64,000 nt of DNA, taken from positions 1,165,171 to 1,229,170 of the forward strand of contig NW_008805066.1 of the NCBI RefSeq assembly GCF_000004825.1, read 5' to 3'. This document shows positions 27,420-39,114 of this stretch, piece after piece. The position numbers were made by a program, and so were the translations under genes. Source of the DNA: Heterostelium album PN500. Lineage: Eukaryota > Evosea > Eumycetozoa > Acytosteliales > Acytosteliaceae. Under the pieces are notes generated by a model, which saw nothing but the letters and a program-made list of their open reading frames with translations, had not been told where the DNA came from and searched no databases. Positions within the stretch are counted from its first letter, which is position 1; every line of letters begins with the position of its first letter.

Positions 27420-28442
27420 ATTTATTAATTGGAAAAATAATATTTTAATACAATTAAATGAATAGACTTTTTTGTTCTTTATATTGGCTTCTTTCTTCAC
27501 TTAATTAATTAATTATTAATAAATAAATAAATATTTATTTATTTATTAAATTAATATCCTAAACATTATATCCAAGTTAGTATCTCGTTTGAGATCGGAG
27601 ATTTTTATATTGATTGTGAACATTTTTATAATACAAGTGTGAGCATTATATTAACATCATATTCAACAATAACAACAAATTACAAAAAAAAAAAATTAAA
27701 AACTACCCTCACAATAGTATATTGAAATGAAGTTTATATGTGTGAATTAAAGGAAAATAGTAATAAGGCAACACATATTAATTTGAGTTTGATTAGATCG
27801 ATTCAAGACAAAGAACAGCTATTAAACTATGCCACAAATTTGTATCTGAGTCATTTTCCAATAATGTGGGTTGGTAAGTGCCAATTATTAAAATAAAAAA
27901 ATTCTGGGTTAATAATCGGAGATAAATGTTAATAATAATTTTTTATTTGTTTAATTCCATTCAATGACAGATGGAAAAAATTTAAATTTGGGGGTCAACC
28001 ACTCAAATTTTTTTAATTTGCTTCTGCATGGAATTAAAAATTTGATATGTTAAATTTTTTTGGAAACACATAATTGAGTTGCTTAGAGTTTAGTTAAGAT
28101 ACAGAAAGAAAGAGTTAGTTGAGCGTATGAAAAAAGTTTTAATTGAGTACAAGTACCGTAAAAAAATACATATTATTCATTGATGTATAAAAGTATTCCA
28201 AAAAATATTTTTGTAGCAGCTGGCATTCAAAAACAATTAAAAGTTCACTGGCTCATCAATTTGTTTCAATGAAAATTTTTCAATCTTAATTTTTTTGCCA
28301 ACAGTTTTTTTGTTTTTTTTTTTTGAAAACGCAATTTTGATATTTCAAAGCTTCACCAAAATAGCCACTACTTTCATATCTATTATAAATATTGATATAT
28401 CAAATATAGTTCAATATTTTCAGTATTATTAGGGATGAGAGA
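27420..28442. other. Intergenic region with one candidate exon
   Basis: A/T-rich, with poly-T runs near 28310. The only coding-like stretch seen is 27738-27873, listed separately. Confidence 0.5.
27738..27873 (+). other. Candidate isolated coding exon, possibly an upstream exon of the RhoGEF gene
   Basis: From the ATG at 27738 the + strand reads 45 codons (beginning MCELKENSNKATHINLSLIR) of balanced composition, in a region that is otherwise near pure A/T. It runs directly into a GTAAGT donor at 27874. I could not find a downstream acceptor that joins it in frame to the exon at 28443, so it may be a 5' exon with an unseen partner exon, or a remnant. It is too short for ordinary ORF listings. 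Confidence 0.35.
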
Positions 28443-30567
28443 ATGGAATCTTTGCTGGGAGCTTTAAGTATTGCATACTTACAGAGAAAGAAACATATTA
28501 TATCTTGTATGTGTCTTAAAAATAGAATATCTATGATTAAATTGTTTGTTCACCAATAAATACTTACATATATGTAAATAATTCGAATGAAAATGAAAAT
28601 AAAAATAAAAAATTTAAATAGTAAAATGTGAGTCAACGAGAAAAGAGATATCCAAAGAGATTTGGAATACAGAAAGGTATTATAATGCTCAACTTGCGAC
28701 GGTAATTGAGTTGTTCTTGCGACCGATGGTTCAACTGGAGAAGGACAACGATCAGAACTATGGAATTACAGAGACTGACATTCATTCGATATTCTCACAC
28801 ATCGAGAGTATCTACAATTTGAGTAGTCTACTCTTCGATCGTTTGGATCCTGTAGTCAAAAACTGGTCTCCTTCATCATCGATTGGCAATATCTTTTTGG
28901 ATGTCGGACCATTCTTCAAATGCTACAAGCAGTTCTCTGAGAACTACACTCATTCCATCGAAACACTGAATCGCATCCGACAGAGTACACAGCCCATTGC
29001 CAATTGGCTGAAGAACAAAGAAAAAGATCCAAGATGTCATTCATTGGATTTATCATCGTTATTAATTGCACCCATTCAAGTAAGTAGTAGATAGCTACTG
29101 ACTCGTCAACCTCCTACTCCCACCATCATTATTTTTTGCATGTTAACATTCAACCTCTTTCTTTTTCTTTTTTTTTTTTTCTTACAATCACTCTGCTAGA
29201 GAACACCAAGATATATATTGCTTTTAGAAGCATTGTTTAAAGCTACACCTGTAGATCATCCAGATAAAAAGAGATGTGAAGCAGCTGCGAATCTATTGAA
29301 ATCTATAGTTCAAGTGGTAAACGATGGTATTCAAGAGGATATCAATAGAAAGAAGTTAATTCAGTTACAATCATTGATCGATCAACATAATAAATACTTT
29401 GGACCATTATCTGTTTCAGTAAGTAACAAATAACATGCAACTATTTAAAAAGAGCTAGATATTAATATCATTTTGTTTTTATGATTATAGAATCTAGTTG
29501 AACCACATAGAAAGTTGATAAGAGAAGGTAGATTACAAAAGAAATCAATGAGAGATCAATCATTACAAACTAGAATGGTATATCTACTGAATGACTACTT
29601 TGTAACGGTGACACCACTGCCTGCAATCAACAAGATCGATAAAATCATACCATTGGTAACTGCATCCATCTTTTGTGATTCTGAGAGTGGTAAGCATACT
29701 AATCAAATATAGCAATATACTTATTAATATTATTACTATTATTATTTATTTATTATTATTATTATTGTTATTGTGTGTGTTTAATACTAATTCATTATTC
29801 AAGACAATTCATTCTATTTAGTAAGTCCAATTAAAAGTCATTTGTTTATATGTGAGAATACCAACGTAAGATCACAATGGATGTTAGATCTTCAATCTAC
29901 AACATCAATACTAGTTGACTCAAACCCACAATTTAAAGGTAAAATAGCAAACATATTCATATATGATATCATATCATCCATCTATAGACTTTATTATTAA
30001 TATATACAATTTAATTGATATTTTAAATTAATAGTACAAAGAGATCAATGGAGTATCGAACATAATGATGGTATATGGAAAGCAGTTACAAATATTCCGA
30101 TTTCAACACCAGATCAGATAAAGAATGTCTCTAAATCAATTGAATCAAACACCTATTTACATGAACCTGTTGTCAAAACACACTCGTATGCTATTAATAA
30201 TAAGCATCAGCAACATCAACAACATATATTCCTAAGTCACAGTAATGATAGTAACAACAATATAAATAATAATGAAAGCGATAACAATAGATATTCAAAG
30301 TCAATGGAAGATAAAGAATGGGTAATGGGTGTAAGACTCAACAAACAACAATCGTCGTCATCTTTCTTGGTCAGATCACTTCCAAACAATCTTGAAGCAA
30401 CAGATTCAGAGGAATCACCTGAACTCTTAGTATTTAAAAATAACCATAATAATAATAGCAATGGCAATGGTAATGGTGACAATAGCTTACAATTCAATAG
30501 GAGTCGTAGAAGAGGTGGTGGAATACTGAATGAAGTAGATAAACAAGCTATACTTAGAGAAGAATAA
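28443..30567 (+). CDS. Rho guanine-nucleotide exchange factor (DH-PH)
   Basis: Six exons (28443-28506, 28622-29079, 29200-29418, 29491-29689, 29804-29938, 30035-30567) join in frame to 535 aa. The DH domain starts with RKEISKEIWNTERYYNAQL and continues through VIELFLRPM. The conserved late helix reads LLIAPIQRTPRYILLLEALF, the hallmark of Dbl-family exchange factors. A PH domain follows (IREGRLQKKS, RMVYLLNDYFVTVTP, SHLFICEN, QWMLDLQS). The C-terminal ~150 residues are Asn/Ser/His-rich and disordered. It activates Rac/Rho GTPases at membranes, most likely in actin control. The start at 28443 gives the only clean first exon I found; a further 5' exon such as 27738-27873 is possible. Confidence 0.85.
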
Positions 30568-30805
30568 TAAGATATAATATTCTTTTAATTTATTTAATTT
30601 AATTAATAAATAAATAAATAATTATTAATTTGTACTATAATATTAAATTAACTAACAAAGCAAACATTAATGTTTGTCATACAGAATATAAAGGATTAAT
30701 AAATAATTAAATTTATTTCTATTTCCTTATTTTTGTTAATCTGTATTATTATTATTTTATAGTACAAGCTATTTAGTTATTATGTATTTGTTTCTATTGA
30801 TTCTC

Positions 30806-31273
30806 TTATACTTCTATTGCTTCATCATCTTTACTTGGTTTATTACTCGCTAGATCAAGATCTATGATATCTTGAGGTGATTCTAAAACAACTTTCAATA
30901 TTGAATATAGCTTTGTTAGGAGTTCCGGTGATGCTTTTGATATTAGAATGTTACAAAAGGTGCCACCAGGTAACACCATCTCCAATGTCATTTTGCCTTC
31001 ATGTATAAAACTTGCATAGTATTTCGAAAGTGATTCCTCCAACTATATATATATAGTATACAATTTCAATTTAATATATAATTAGTCAATACTATCGCTC
31101 ACTATCACATTTGTCAATCGATATATTACATTGAAAGATGTCTTTGCACTATTATTTATTTGAAGTATAACTGATCCACGTTCTTTATAGACTGTCAAAC
31201 CTTTTGTAGAAGGTCGTGTTGTTTTACGTGCTTGTTGTAGATAGTCAACTTTTGTTTGACATTCAATATCCAT
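30806..31273 (-). CDS. Small conserved-looking protein of unknown function
   Basis: Exons 31103-31273 and 30806-31042 splice through a GTGAGC donor and a TATAG acceptor to give 135 aa. The N-terminal half has basic segments (ARKTTRPSTKGL) followed by beta-like strands (VILQINN, FNVIYRL); the C-terminal half is helical (LLTKLYSILKVVLES) and ends in an acidic tail. There is no signal peptide or TM segment. I do not recognise the family. Two coding exons with typical introns and compact folding potential argue for a real gene. Confidence 0.6.
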
Positions 31274-31423
31274 TATTGTTTAAACTTTATTATTTACTGA
31301 TATTGACCAGTAGTTTAAATAAATTTGAACAAAGTAGAAGATTGGGCGGGAACGAGAAACATTATTTTTTTTTGAATATTCAAACAACACATTTTTTTAA
31401 AAGTTTTAACTGATATAATAATA

Positions 31424-31546
31424 ATGAAATCAATATCTGTTTCATCTATAAATACTGTTGAACATTCTCAAAATCCAATATCTAAATTTACTTTGAAGTT
31501 ATTAATAAGAAAAAAATATAGAGAAAGGAAAGATATATTTATATAG
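31424..31546 (+). CDS. Possible 40-residue small ORF
   Basis: An ATG at 31424 begins a 40-codon frame (MKSISVSSINTVEHSQNPIS...) ending TAG at 31544-31546, divergent from the gene at 30806-31273 and just before the acetyltransferase stop. Composition is more coding-like than the flanks, but nothing else supports it. It may be a small dictyostelid peptide gene or chance. Confidence 0.2.
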   Translation: MKSISVSSINTVEHSQNPISKFTLKLLIRKKYRERKDIFI

Positions 31547-31550
31547 GTTT

Positions 31551-32003
31551 TTATTCTTTTTTCATGCTGATGTGTGGAATACCATCTTCTAAATAGGTTT
31601 CAGAGGTAGTTACAAAGCTGTGAGCCTCATAGAATTTCTGTAAATAGGCCTGTGCTGAAATAACAATGGTTTTCTCGTTTAATACTGTTTCGATTACGTT
31701 TATTGCTCTGCTTATGAGGTCGTGTCCATATCCATATTTACGGTGTTCCTCAGCCACGATCACACGACCAATGCTTGCCTGGTCAAAGTAGTCGCCTCCT
31801 TTGAATATACGAGAATATGCTACCAGTTCGTCGCCAACATATCCATGAAGATGCAATGCTTTCTGGTCTTTATAATCGGTATCGAGATAGGGGCAATTCT
31901 GTTCCAATACGAATACCTTACATCTAAGATATAGGATACCATATAATTCTTTAATTGTCAATTCTTCGAATCGGCTTACTTTCCAGGTTAACTCTTTTTT
32001 CAT
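31551..32003 (-). CDS. ElaA-type GNAT acetyltransferase
   Basis: Intronless, 150 aa, close to the ~150 residues usual for bacterial ElaA. Landmarks follow ElaA closely: LYGILYLRCKVFVLEQNCPY, DELVAYSRIFKGG, the acetyl-CoA-binding stretch IGRVIVAEEHRKYGYGHDL (matching the R/Q-x-x-G-x-G/A loop), AQAYLQKFYEAHSF, and YLEDGIPHISM. GNAT enzymes move acetyl from acetyl-CoA to an amine; the substrate of ElaA proteins is not established. Gene length, absence of introns and closeness to the bacterial sequence suggest an origin by transfer from bacteria, now with local codon usage. Confidence 0.9.
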   Translation of the reverse strand: MKKELTWKVSRFEELTIKELYGILYLRCKVFVLEQNCPYLDTDYKDQKALHLHGYVGDELVAYSRIFKGGDYFDQASIGRVIVAEEHRKYGYGHDLISRAINVIETVLNEKTIVISAQAYLQKFYEAHSFVTTSETYLEDGIPHISMKKE

Positions 32004-32693
32004 GTCTGTCCTTTAATTATAAACGTTTGGAGGATTCATAGATATAAATCAGCTGATTATTCATTTCAAAGAGGGTAATAAATCAAATATCTAGATACTG
32101 ACTGTGGTGTTTTGCTTAATCTTTAATGGGAATCAAAGAATAATAAAAAGGTTTCTACAGATTCGTTCGATCAATCTAAAAAAACAAAAATTTGGATTTT
32201 TTTTTTTTTAATCTTTTTTTGCAAAAGATTTGTTTCAAAGAGCGTCTTATCCTGATTAAATCATGGAACATTACCAGTTCCATATAAATCCTGAGATACT
32301 AAATCTACTTTAACTGATTTTAAAGTAATTTAACATTGTTTTGGTGAAATCTTTGGAATTATAAGATATGTAGCTATTTCTCTACAACAAAAAAATATCA
32401 TATCAGAGATTACCTTGCTCTGGGCTACACAAATTTGTGTTTTTAGCAAAAAAGCAATTGTATTTTTCAGATTTTTTGGACAATCGGAATTGAAGAGGCA
32501 ATCAAAAAAAAATGAAAAAGAATCAGTTCCCATTGCAACATCATATTATTATTTCTACGAAGTTTTATTTATTTACGAGTTATATATATTTATATATAAT
32601 TTCAATTGAATATTAATAAAAGAAAGAAATATTTATTTAAATAATAAAAAGTTAAAATCAAAAAAAGTTATAAGATTAATCATTTAAAATAAT
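32004..32693. other. A/T-rich intergenic region
   Basis: Divergent promoter region between the acetyltransferase and the Cys-rich membrane protein. Overlapping short ORFs on both strands at 32330-32609 have no domain and mirror each other, so I treat them as chance. Confidence 0.55.
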
Positions 32694-33653
32694 ATGGTTA
32701 ACAATCAAAAGAATATTCAATTAGTATTAGTTGTATTGTGTACAATTATTGTTGTTTTGGCAAGTTTTAGTTTGGGTAGTAGTGGTAGTAGACAGGTAAC
32801 ATCGAATGAATCATTCATCGAGAAGATCGACAGATATTTATCGGATGATTCAGATTGGTTTGCCAACTACGATGTCAACACAAAGCAGATTCTCGAAGAA
32901 CTCTTCAGAGATGCATTAAAGAGGGTCAGAACCAGAGTAATGACCAACAATGACATGATGTTCTACGACTACAACAACAATAATAATGCTGATGGATTTG
33001 AACCACCTGCCTACAACCAAACTGTGGTCGATGCATTCGCCTCGAAAACACTGTTGAATCCACCAGTCAACCTTACCTACAACCCATACGATATTGCCGG
33101 ATTCAACTCAACACTCTCCAATGAGACTGTCTGTGGATTGCTCTACCCGGACTTGTCAGACCGTTCCACCTACTATCTCTACAACTACTCTTCGGCTGCC
33201 GAAGCAGAAGCTGCCGGTGCCTTTGTCACTCATCTTCATCCATGTGGATACTGTTCGAATACCATTGATCTCGCTATGTACATGAAGTACATCGACTTGA
33301 CCAACCCTATCAGAGACTGCGGTATTATCTCTTTCATCTCGGACGACCTCGCGTTGGAGTGCATTCAAAAGTCAGCTGGACTCACCCACAATTGTGCTGT
33401 GATCTGGTTGTACGATGCACTCAACACACGTAAAGATTGCCTCGACATTTGCCTAAAGGACTGGATCGAAAAGGTGCCAAACAACATCCCTGTCAACTCC
33501 ACCACACTCAACCCATGTCTCCAGTGCGACGAAGATAAGAGTGGTCCAATTTTCAAAGCCGTCGCAGCCAGAACCAGAAGAGATAGTGGTTTGAGATCCG
33601 CTATCAACAGACCACCCGATTCAATCTACAACATCACCCACTACTACTATTAA
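32694..33653 (+). CDS. Cys-rich membrane-anchored or secreted protein of unknown function
   Basis: Single exon, 319 aa. An N-terminal hydrophobic helix (VLVVLCTIIVVLASFSLG, ~residues 11-28) serves as signal anchor or signal peptide. The body carries several N-glycosylation sequons (NQT, NLT, NST, NET, NYS, NIT), as expected for an extracytoplasmic domain. A compact Cys-rich core follows: HPCGYCSNTIDLAMYM, RDCG, ECIQ, HNCAVIWLYD, KDCLDICLKDW and NPCLQCDED, giving up to ten cysteines. Its regular spacing looks like a conserved fold rather than low complexity. I do not know a named family. A His-rich/Cys-rich site (THLHPCGYC) could bind metal, but that is a guess. Confidence 0.7.
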   Translation: MVNNQKNIQLVLVVLCTIIVVLASFSLGSSGSRQVTSNESFIEKIDRYLSDDSDWFANYDVNTKQILEELFRDALKRVRTRVMTNNDMMFYDYNNNNNADGFEPPAYNQTVVDAFASKTLLNPPVNLTYNPYDIAGFNSTLSNETVCGLLYPDLSDRSTYYLYNYSSAAEAEAAGAFVTHLHPCGYCSNTIDLAMYMKYIDLTNPIRDCGIISFISDDLALECIQKSAGLTHNCAVIWLYDALNTRKDCLDICLKDWIEKVPNNIPVNSTTLNPCLQCDEDKSGPIFKAVAARTRRDSGLRSAINRPPDSIYNITHYYY

Positions 33654-34547
33654 TTAATCAATGCTTTGACATCACTGCGACATTGTCTAAAATAAAATAG
33701 TTTATTATTTATTATTACTTGATTAAATGAAAATTTTGTTGAATAAAAACTTTCTTTTTGTGTAAATCAATCTGTTTTTTTTTATTGTTTTGTGAATATA
33801 GATTTATAAAGATTTATCTTTATTTTGTTTGAATAATAAAGGTTTATTTTATAACCTGGATCACCAAGTTTAACTGACGAAATTTAATTTAAATCCATTT
33901 TAAATTTAAAAGTAAAATTCAAAGTTTTGAAAAAAAAACAAGAAAAAATAAGAAAAAATGTGAAAACCATTCTCAAAAATTTGAGGAAACAAAAAAATTT
34001 AATTAAAAATAAATTAAATTGAAATTGTGTTTTTTTTTCATACAAATAAATCCAAAAATACAAAACAAAAAAAGGTTTTTTTAACAACAACTAAATATTC
34101 ACACCATTAATATAAAAATATATATATATATATACGAATAATTCACCAAGTTTATTTATTTAATTGATTAAGTTTTATAGTAGGTATACATTGCAATCAA
34201 AAAAAAAATATAAATAATTAAATTGTCAAAGTGTGTTTTTTTTTTTCTTTGCGTGTTGTTGTCCTCATTATCTATTAATTTAAATTATATTAAAAAATTT
34301 ATTTATTCTTATGGTATTGTTATACGTAATCTAAAAAATAGACTATATTTATTTATAAATATTTATTTATTTATTTTCAATATATTTATTTATTTGTTTA
34401 TTATTTTAAAACAACATCATCTCATTGACAACACAACAACAAATAACATCAAACACATTATTATAATAATAATAATATTATTTTATATTAATTTATTTAT
34501 TTATTTTATTAAGATTTAGATTTATAGATATTATACAAATATATACA
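33654..34547. other. A/T-rich intergenic region with a TA microsatellite
   Basis: Terminator region of one gene and promoter of the next, both reading rightward. A short (TA)n tract lies near 34118-34135 and AAT/TTTA repeats near 34350-34510. No gene seen. Confidence 0.6.
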
Positions 34548-36844
34548 ATGGAGGATTTACATATGAAGATTACTGCTTTGGCAGATATTTTCACTCTTTT
34601 TGATAAAGAGACTATTACAGAGGTCTTGGCAAAGCACAACAATAAGTTTGATGCTGCCGCTGCCGAGTTGGCAGAGACTGAACCACCAAAGAAAAAGCAA
34701 CCACAACAACAACAACCACCAGCACCAGTTGTTGTACAACAACCAGTTGCACCACCACCACAATATCAACAACCAAGGCAACCGGCTCCAGCTAAACCAC
34801 AACCAATGCTCAGTGACAAGCGTCAAGTCTATAAAGAGATTAAGAATATAGTTGGTGAGATCGATCCAATGCAACAATCTGCTATCTTTGACGTCTATAC
34901 CGCCACCGGTGGAAAGATTCAAGAGACTGCTCAGATTGTACATAGCTGGACAACAGACGAGGCATTGGAGGAGCAGAAGCGTGTCATGGAGATCATGGAG
35001 AAGGAAAGAGAGTCACTCAGACTTGCCAAGGAAGAACAATTGAGAAGACATCAACAAATGATTCAACAGCAAAAGATTGCTGCAGAGAAGGAGAGAGCAG
35101 AGCGTGATGCTTTGGAGCAAAAGCGTTTGGACCTACAGAGAGTGGAACAAGAGAGACGTGAGAAGGAAAGATTGGTACTTTTAATGCGTGAACAAGAATT
35201 GATCAAACAAGAAGAGGAAAAACAGAGACAAGAACAAGAGAGAAAGAGACGAGAACAAGTCGAGCAAGACAGACTCCTCAAGTTGTTGGATCAAGAGAGA
35301 GAGCAACACCAAAAGGCTTTGAAGGCCGCCCAGGAACAGGAACAACGTGATCGTCAATTCGCAGAGAAACTCCAAAAGGAACAAGAAGAGGCCGCAAAGC
35401 TCGAAGCAGAACGTACTGCCTTGAAGCAAGCTTTGCAAAAGCACGAATCCGAACGTAAGAAGCTCGAAGAGCAAGCCGAACAAGCTAAAGCCCAAAAGGA
35501 GAAGATCGACTTGGAGATGAAGAAGAAGCAAGAGGAAGAGATCGAAAAGCAAAAGCGTATTTTTGAGAAACAACAAAAGGAACTCATCGAACAACAAATT
35601 GCTCTCGAGGCCAAGAGACAAAAGGAACTCGAACACAACAAGGAGCTCTTGAGATTGCATGACTCTGATCAACGTCAACTCGAAGAACTCAAAAACAAGT
35701 TGGATTTGTTACAAAGAAATCAATCCGAAGAGGAGATGATGAAGAAGCACGAGATTGAGTTGAAGAGACAAAACGAACTTGAGCTTGTCAAGCACATCGA
35801 GGAGTTGGAGCGTCAAAAGGTTGAGTTGCAAAAGCTACAGGCACTCGAATTGGACATCATCCAGCGTGAAAAGGAAAAGTTGGAGAAGGAACTCGTCCAA
35901 AAGTTGGAGATCATCGAGCAAACCAAATTATCAAATACCTTGTCCTTGAAGCTCACTCGTGGTACCGAGGCTGACACTATCGTCGTTAACTACAACTTGG
36001 GTAATCAAATTCACAGCCACTGCTGGATCGGTATCTATCCAACTCATCAACCAAAGAACGAACGTTATCTCACCTACAAGGTAGTCGAAGGTGGTAACGA
36101 CGGTTCCATTACCTACCCAGGTATCATTCCAGGAAACTACGAAGCTCGTCTCTTCAAGGACAAATATGATTTGCTCCAAACAAGTGATTCCATTTTGATT
36201 GGTCCAGATGTCGATCTCTCTGCACACGTCGTCGGTGATGAAATCCACATCAAATACAATGTTGCTGCACCATCAAGCATCTCCAACCGTGATTGGATCG
36301 GTTTATACTCTAAGGGATTACGTAACAAAAAGTATATTGACTCTACCTATGCAAACAACACCGGAACAGCCATCTTTAAATCACCAAGAACACCAGGAGA
36401 ATACTCTGTTCGTTACTTTGTTTACCCAACTAAATATAATGAACAAACCATTGCCACTTTTGAAATTTTAGGTATGTAAAAATATTAATAATAATAATTA
36501 TTATATTTTACAATAATCATTTACTAATTTCTTATTATATTACTATAGATTTGGATCAAATTTTAGTTACAACACCAATCGTTTCAAAGGGTAAAGAGAT
36601 TAAAGTTGAATATTCAGTAAATACTGTTGTACCTTCATCATCCGACTGGATCGGTCTCTATGTAGTTGGTGAGGAGAACAACAAGAACTATATTGAATCA
36701 AAATACACCAACGGTACCGGAAATGGTGTCATTTCTTTTGTCGCACCAGAACAACAAGGTGAATTTGAAGTAAGATTTTTCTCATCCTACAAGGGTAAAT
36801 ATATTCCCTACAAGTCATCAAACAAGTTAATCATTACTCCTTAA
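34548..36844 (+). CDS. CUE-like / coiled-coil / triple SKICH-like domain protein
   Basis: Exon 34548-36471 and exon 36549-36844 (GTATGT donor, TATAG acceptor) give about 740 aa. Residues ~6-45 look like a CUE/UBA ubiquitin-binding helix bundle (ITEVLAKHNNKFDAAAAELA). A Pro/Gln-rich linker and a second similar helical unit (~95-140) follow. Then comes a very long Glu/Arg/Lys/Gln-rich coiled coil (~145-465). The C-terminus holds three beta-sandwich repeats, each with a W-I-G-[IL]-Y core: HCWIGIYPTH, RDWIGLYSKG and SDWIGLYVVG, resembling SKICH domains. This ordering recalls autophagy or ubiquitin adaptors that pair a SKICH domain with a coiled coil and a ubiquitin binder, although the order here is reversed. 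That functional reading is inference. Confidence 0.75.
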
Positions 36845-37209
36845 ACGTTGATTCTGCAGTCAAACAAAGACCTGACACTCGGTTTCTTTTTGTATCTATA
36901 TTAAATTTTATTCAACTTTTTGTAACAAATAAATACTATTTTTTTTAAATAATTTCGTTTTTTTCTTTTATACTCTTATTATTGAGGTATTGTTTGTTCT
37001 TCTGGTAAAACAAAAAAAGAGGAAGAGATAATTTGGTCCTTAAACAAAGATTAAAAGTGCGATGAGTTATCTTTTAAGTTATTTAATAACATGCACCAGT
37101 TAACTTAAATCCAAAACAAAAATATAATAGTAAAATTATTTGCTGATACAATTCAATTAAATTGTTTTTATTTTTTATAATCAATACAGATTTAATAAGA
37201 CTGAAGAGA
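36845..37209. other. Intergenic region
   Basis: A/T-rich DNA between the SKICH-like gene and the FNIP cluster; no feature recognised. Confidence 0.5.
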
Positions 37210-38754
37210 ATGAATGACGATATTAATAAAAACAATAATTTGTTAAAGTTACCATTTATTTTGTTTAAGAAAATATTATCATATTTAGATGATAATATTG
37301 ATAAGATCGTATTTTCGTTGTTATCTAAAAAGTTATATGACAATAGAAATAGTTTTCTATATATTCCTTTAAACATTACCGATAAGACAACAAGATGTAT
37401 GATAAAGAATCTTAAATTAAGATCATTTGTAAATCAAATAGAATCATATGATCATCAAGATGATGCTTATCACAAAATAAAAACAATAATATCAGTTCAT
37501 CTAGCTTATTTTTCTGGATATCCAAAAGTATTCTCAAGTTATATTGGAAATGGTAAGTACCTATCATTTTAATACAATAATAGTTCAAAATCTAACATTA
37601 ATACGAAAATAGATAAATTAGAACAAATAAAGGAATCTGATATCAGTGATGATATCGAAGAGATAATCTTCACACGTGACTTCGATTCATTACATCAGAT
37701 TCCGGCTATCAAAAGGATCGAGTCATTAAGTGTGTCATTGACTTCACCAATCAATTACGCCATTCCAAACAATATCACATCGCTCTCTCTTTCTTTTTAT
37801 AGTTCCCAATCTTTTGGAGAGAATGCAGCATTACCATCACAACTTGAATCACTTACAATCTTTTCGAGCCTCTTAATCAAGTTTGAAAAAGGATTCTTAC
37901 CTTTGACTCTCAAGAAGTTACGATTGGTTTGTTCAGCACCAAAGTTTGATATTGGAGTGTTACCAGAAGGTCTAGAATCTTTAAAGATTGAAAAAACATC
38001 ATTTACCCAGCCTATCACCAAAGGTGTACTTCCGAGATCATTGAAATCAATAGGTTTGGAATCATACTCTGGAAGATTAGTTTTCTACAACCCAACAGAG
38101 GTAAATAATAATAGTACTTCCGATATGGATGACACCTATATTCCAAATACCATTAGAATGTTGATGATTGGTTCACCACCAAACAGAGACAAGAAAACTC
38201 TTGATTTAGAATTACCATTCACTCTGAAGAAGTTTGAACTAGGTATATGGTTCAACCAAAAACTTGGCAAGTTTGTTGTTCCCAATACTCTCACACAGCT
38301 AAAGTTAAAAAGATCGAATCAATTAGAATATATACCAGCGACTATCAATTTTCTATGTTTAAAGAATATAAACTTGGAGATAGGTCGAATCAATGATGTT
38401 GTTAATTTATCGCTAGATTTTATTAATAATATACTTGGTGGCCAAAGAAAAGTTGGTTTCAATTGGATCGGACCATCGATAAACACATTAAAGATTCCAT
38501 TATCAGGTATGACAAGTAAACTATTGGAATCAATTCCACTAACGGTTACTACAATCATCTTGTCGGAAAAAGCTACATTGTCTGTCAACACTAAAACTAT
38601 TTTAAGAAGATTGAAAGGTCAGAGATATCTATTGTTCTCCGAGACCAATCAAGGTGGCATCATCGAATCAAAAGATTTCGACCGTTTCTCAACTTCCACA
38701 TACCTAATTAAAACATCACCTAAATATGATAATCCTATATTTTTTACATTTTAA
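37210..38754 (+). CDS. F-box / FNIP-repeat protein, copy 1 (intact)
   Basis: Exons 37210-37552 and 37613-38754 splice (60-base intron, GTAAGT...ATAG) to 494 aa. The N-terminus is an F-box (LLKLPFILFKKILSYLDDNI DKIVFSLLSKKLY, residues ~10-43), which would dock to Skp1 of an SCF ubiquitin ligase. The C-terminal ~370 residues are FNIP-type leucine-rich units (INYAIPNNITSLSLSF, ALPSQLESLTIF, GFLPLTLKKLRL, GVLPEGLESLKI, YIPNTIRMLMIG), the presumed substrate-binding surface. FNIP proteins are strongly expanded in dictyostelids, usually in clusters of close paralogues as here. It is the only copy of the four without a visible frame break. Confidence 0.85.
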
Positions 38755-39114
38755 ATATTCGACCAATAAAGTTACAGTTATCATATTATATTTTTGAATA
38801 TTTATAACTGTTGAAATTGGAGTTCCAATCAACCGCTCGAGGCCTAAACTGATTGAATACCAGTTATTAATAGCTTCTAAGAAAACACAACTAATAAACA
38901 AATCATTCATTTTTTGATTAGTTTTATATCCATCATTAAATTCATTACTATTAACTTATTTACTTGTATTACTCTTAAAATCATCTATTACACTAAAAAC
39001 TTACTTTGTAAAAATAAGGTTTATTTGTTTATTTTATTTTTTTTTTGCTTTTTTTTTTCTTGGTGTTAACATGAACAAATATACAGATCTTTTAATTAAA
39101 TTACTTAATAGAAA
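38755..39114. other. Spacer between FNIP copies 1 and 2
   Basis: A/T-rich; the short minus-strand ORF at 38716-38910 has no features of a gene. Confidence 0.5.

Noticed and set aside
32330-32609. Overlapping ORFs on both strands
   Set aside because: They mirror each other, have no recognisable features and lie in an intergenic promoter region.
34557-35678. Minus-strand Leu/Phe-rich ORFs (128, 165 and 95 codons)
   Set aside because: They are the antisense of the Glu/Lys/Gln-rich coiled coil, which always yields Leu/Phe/Cys-rich complements.
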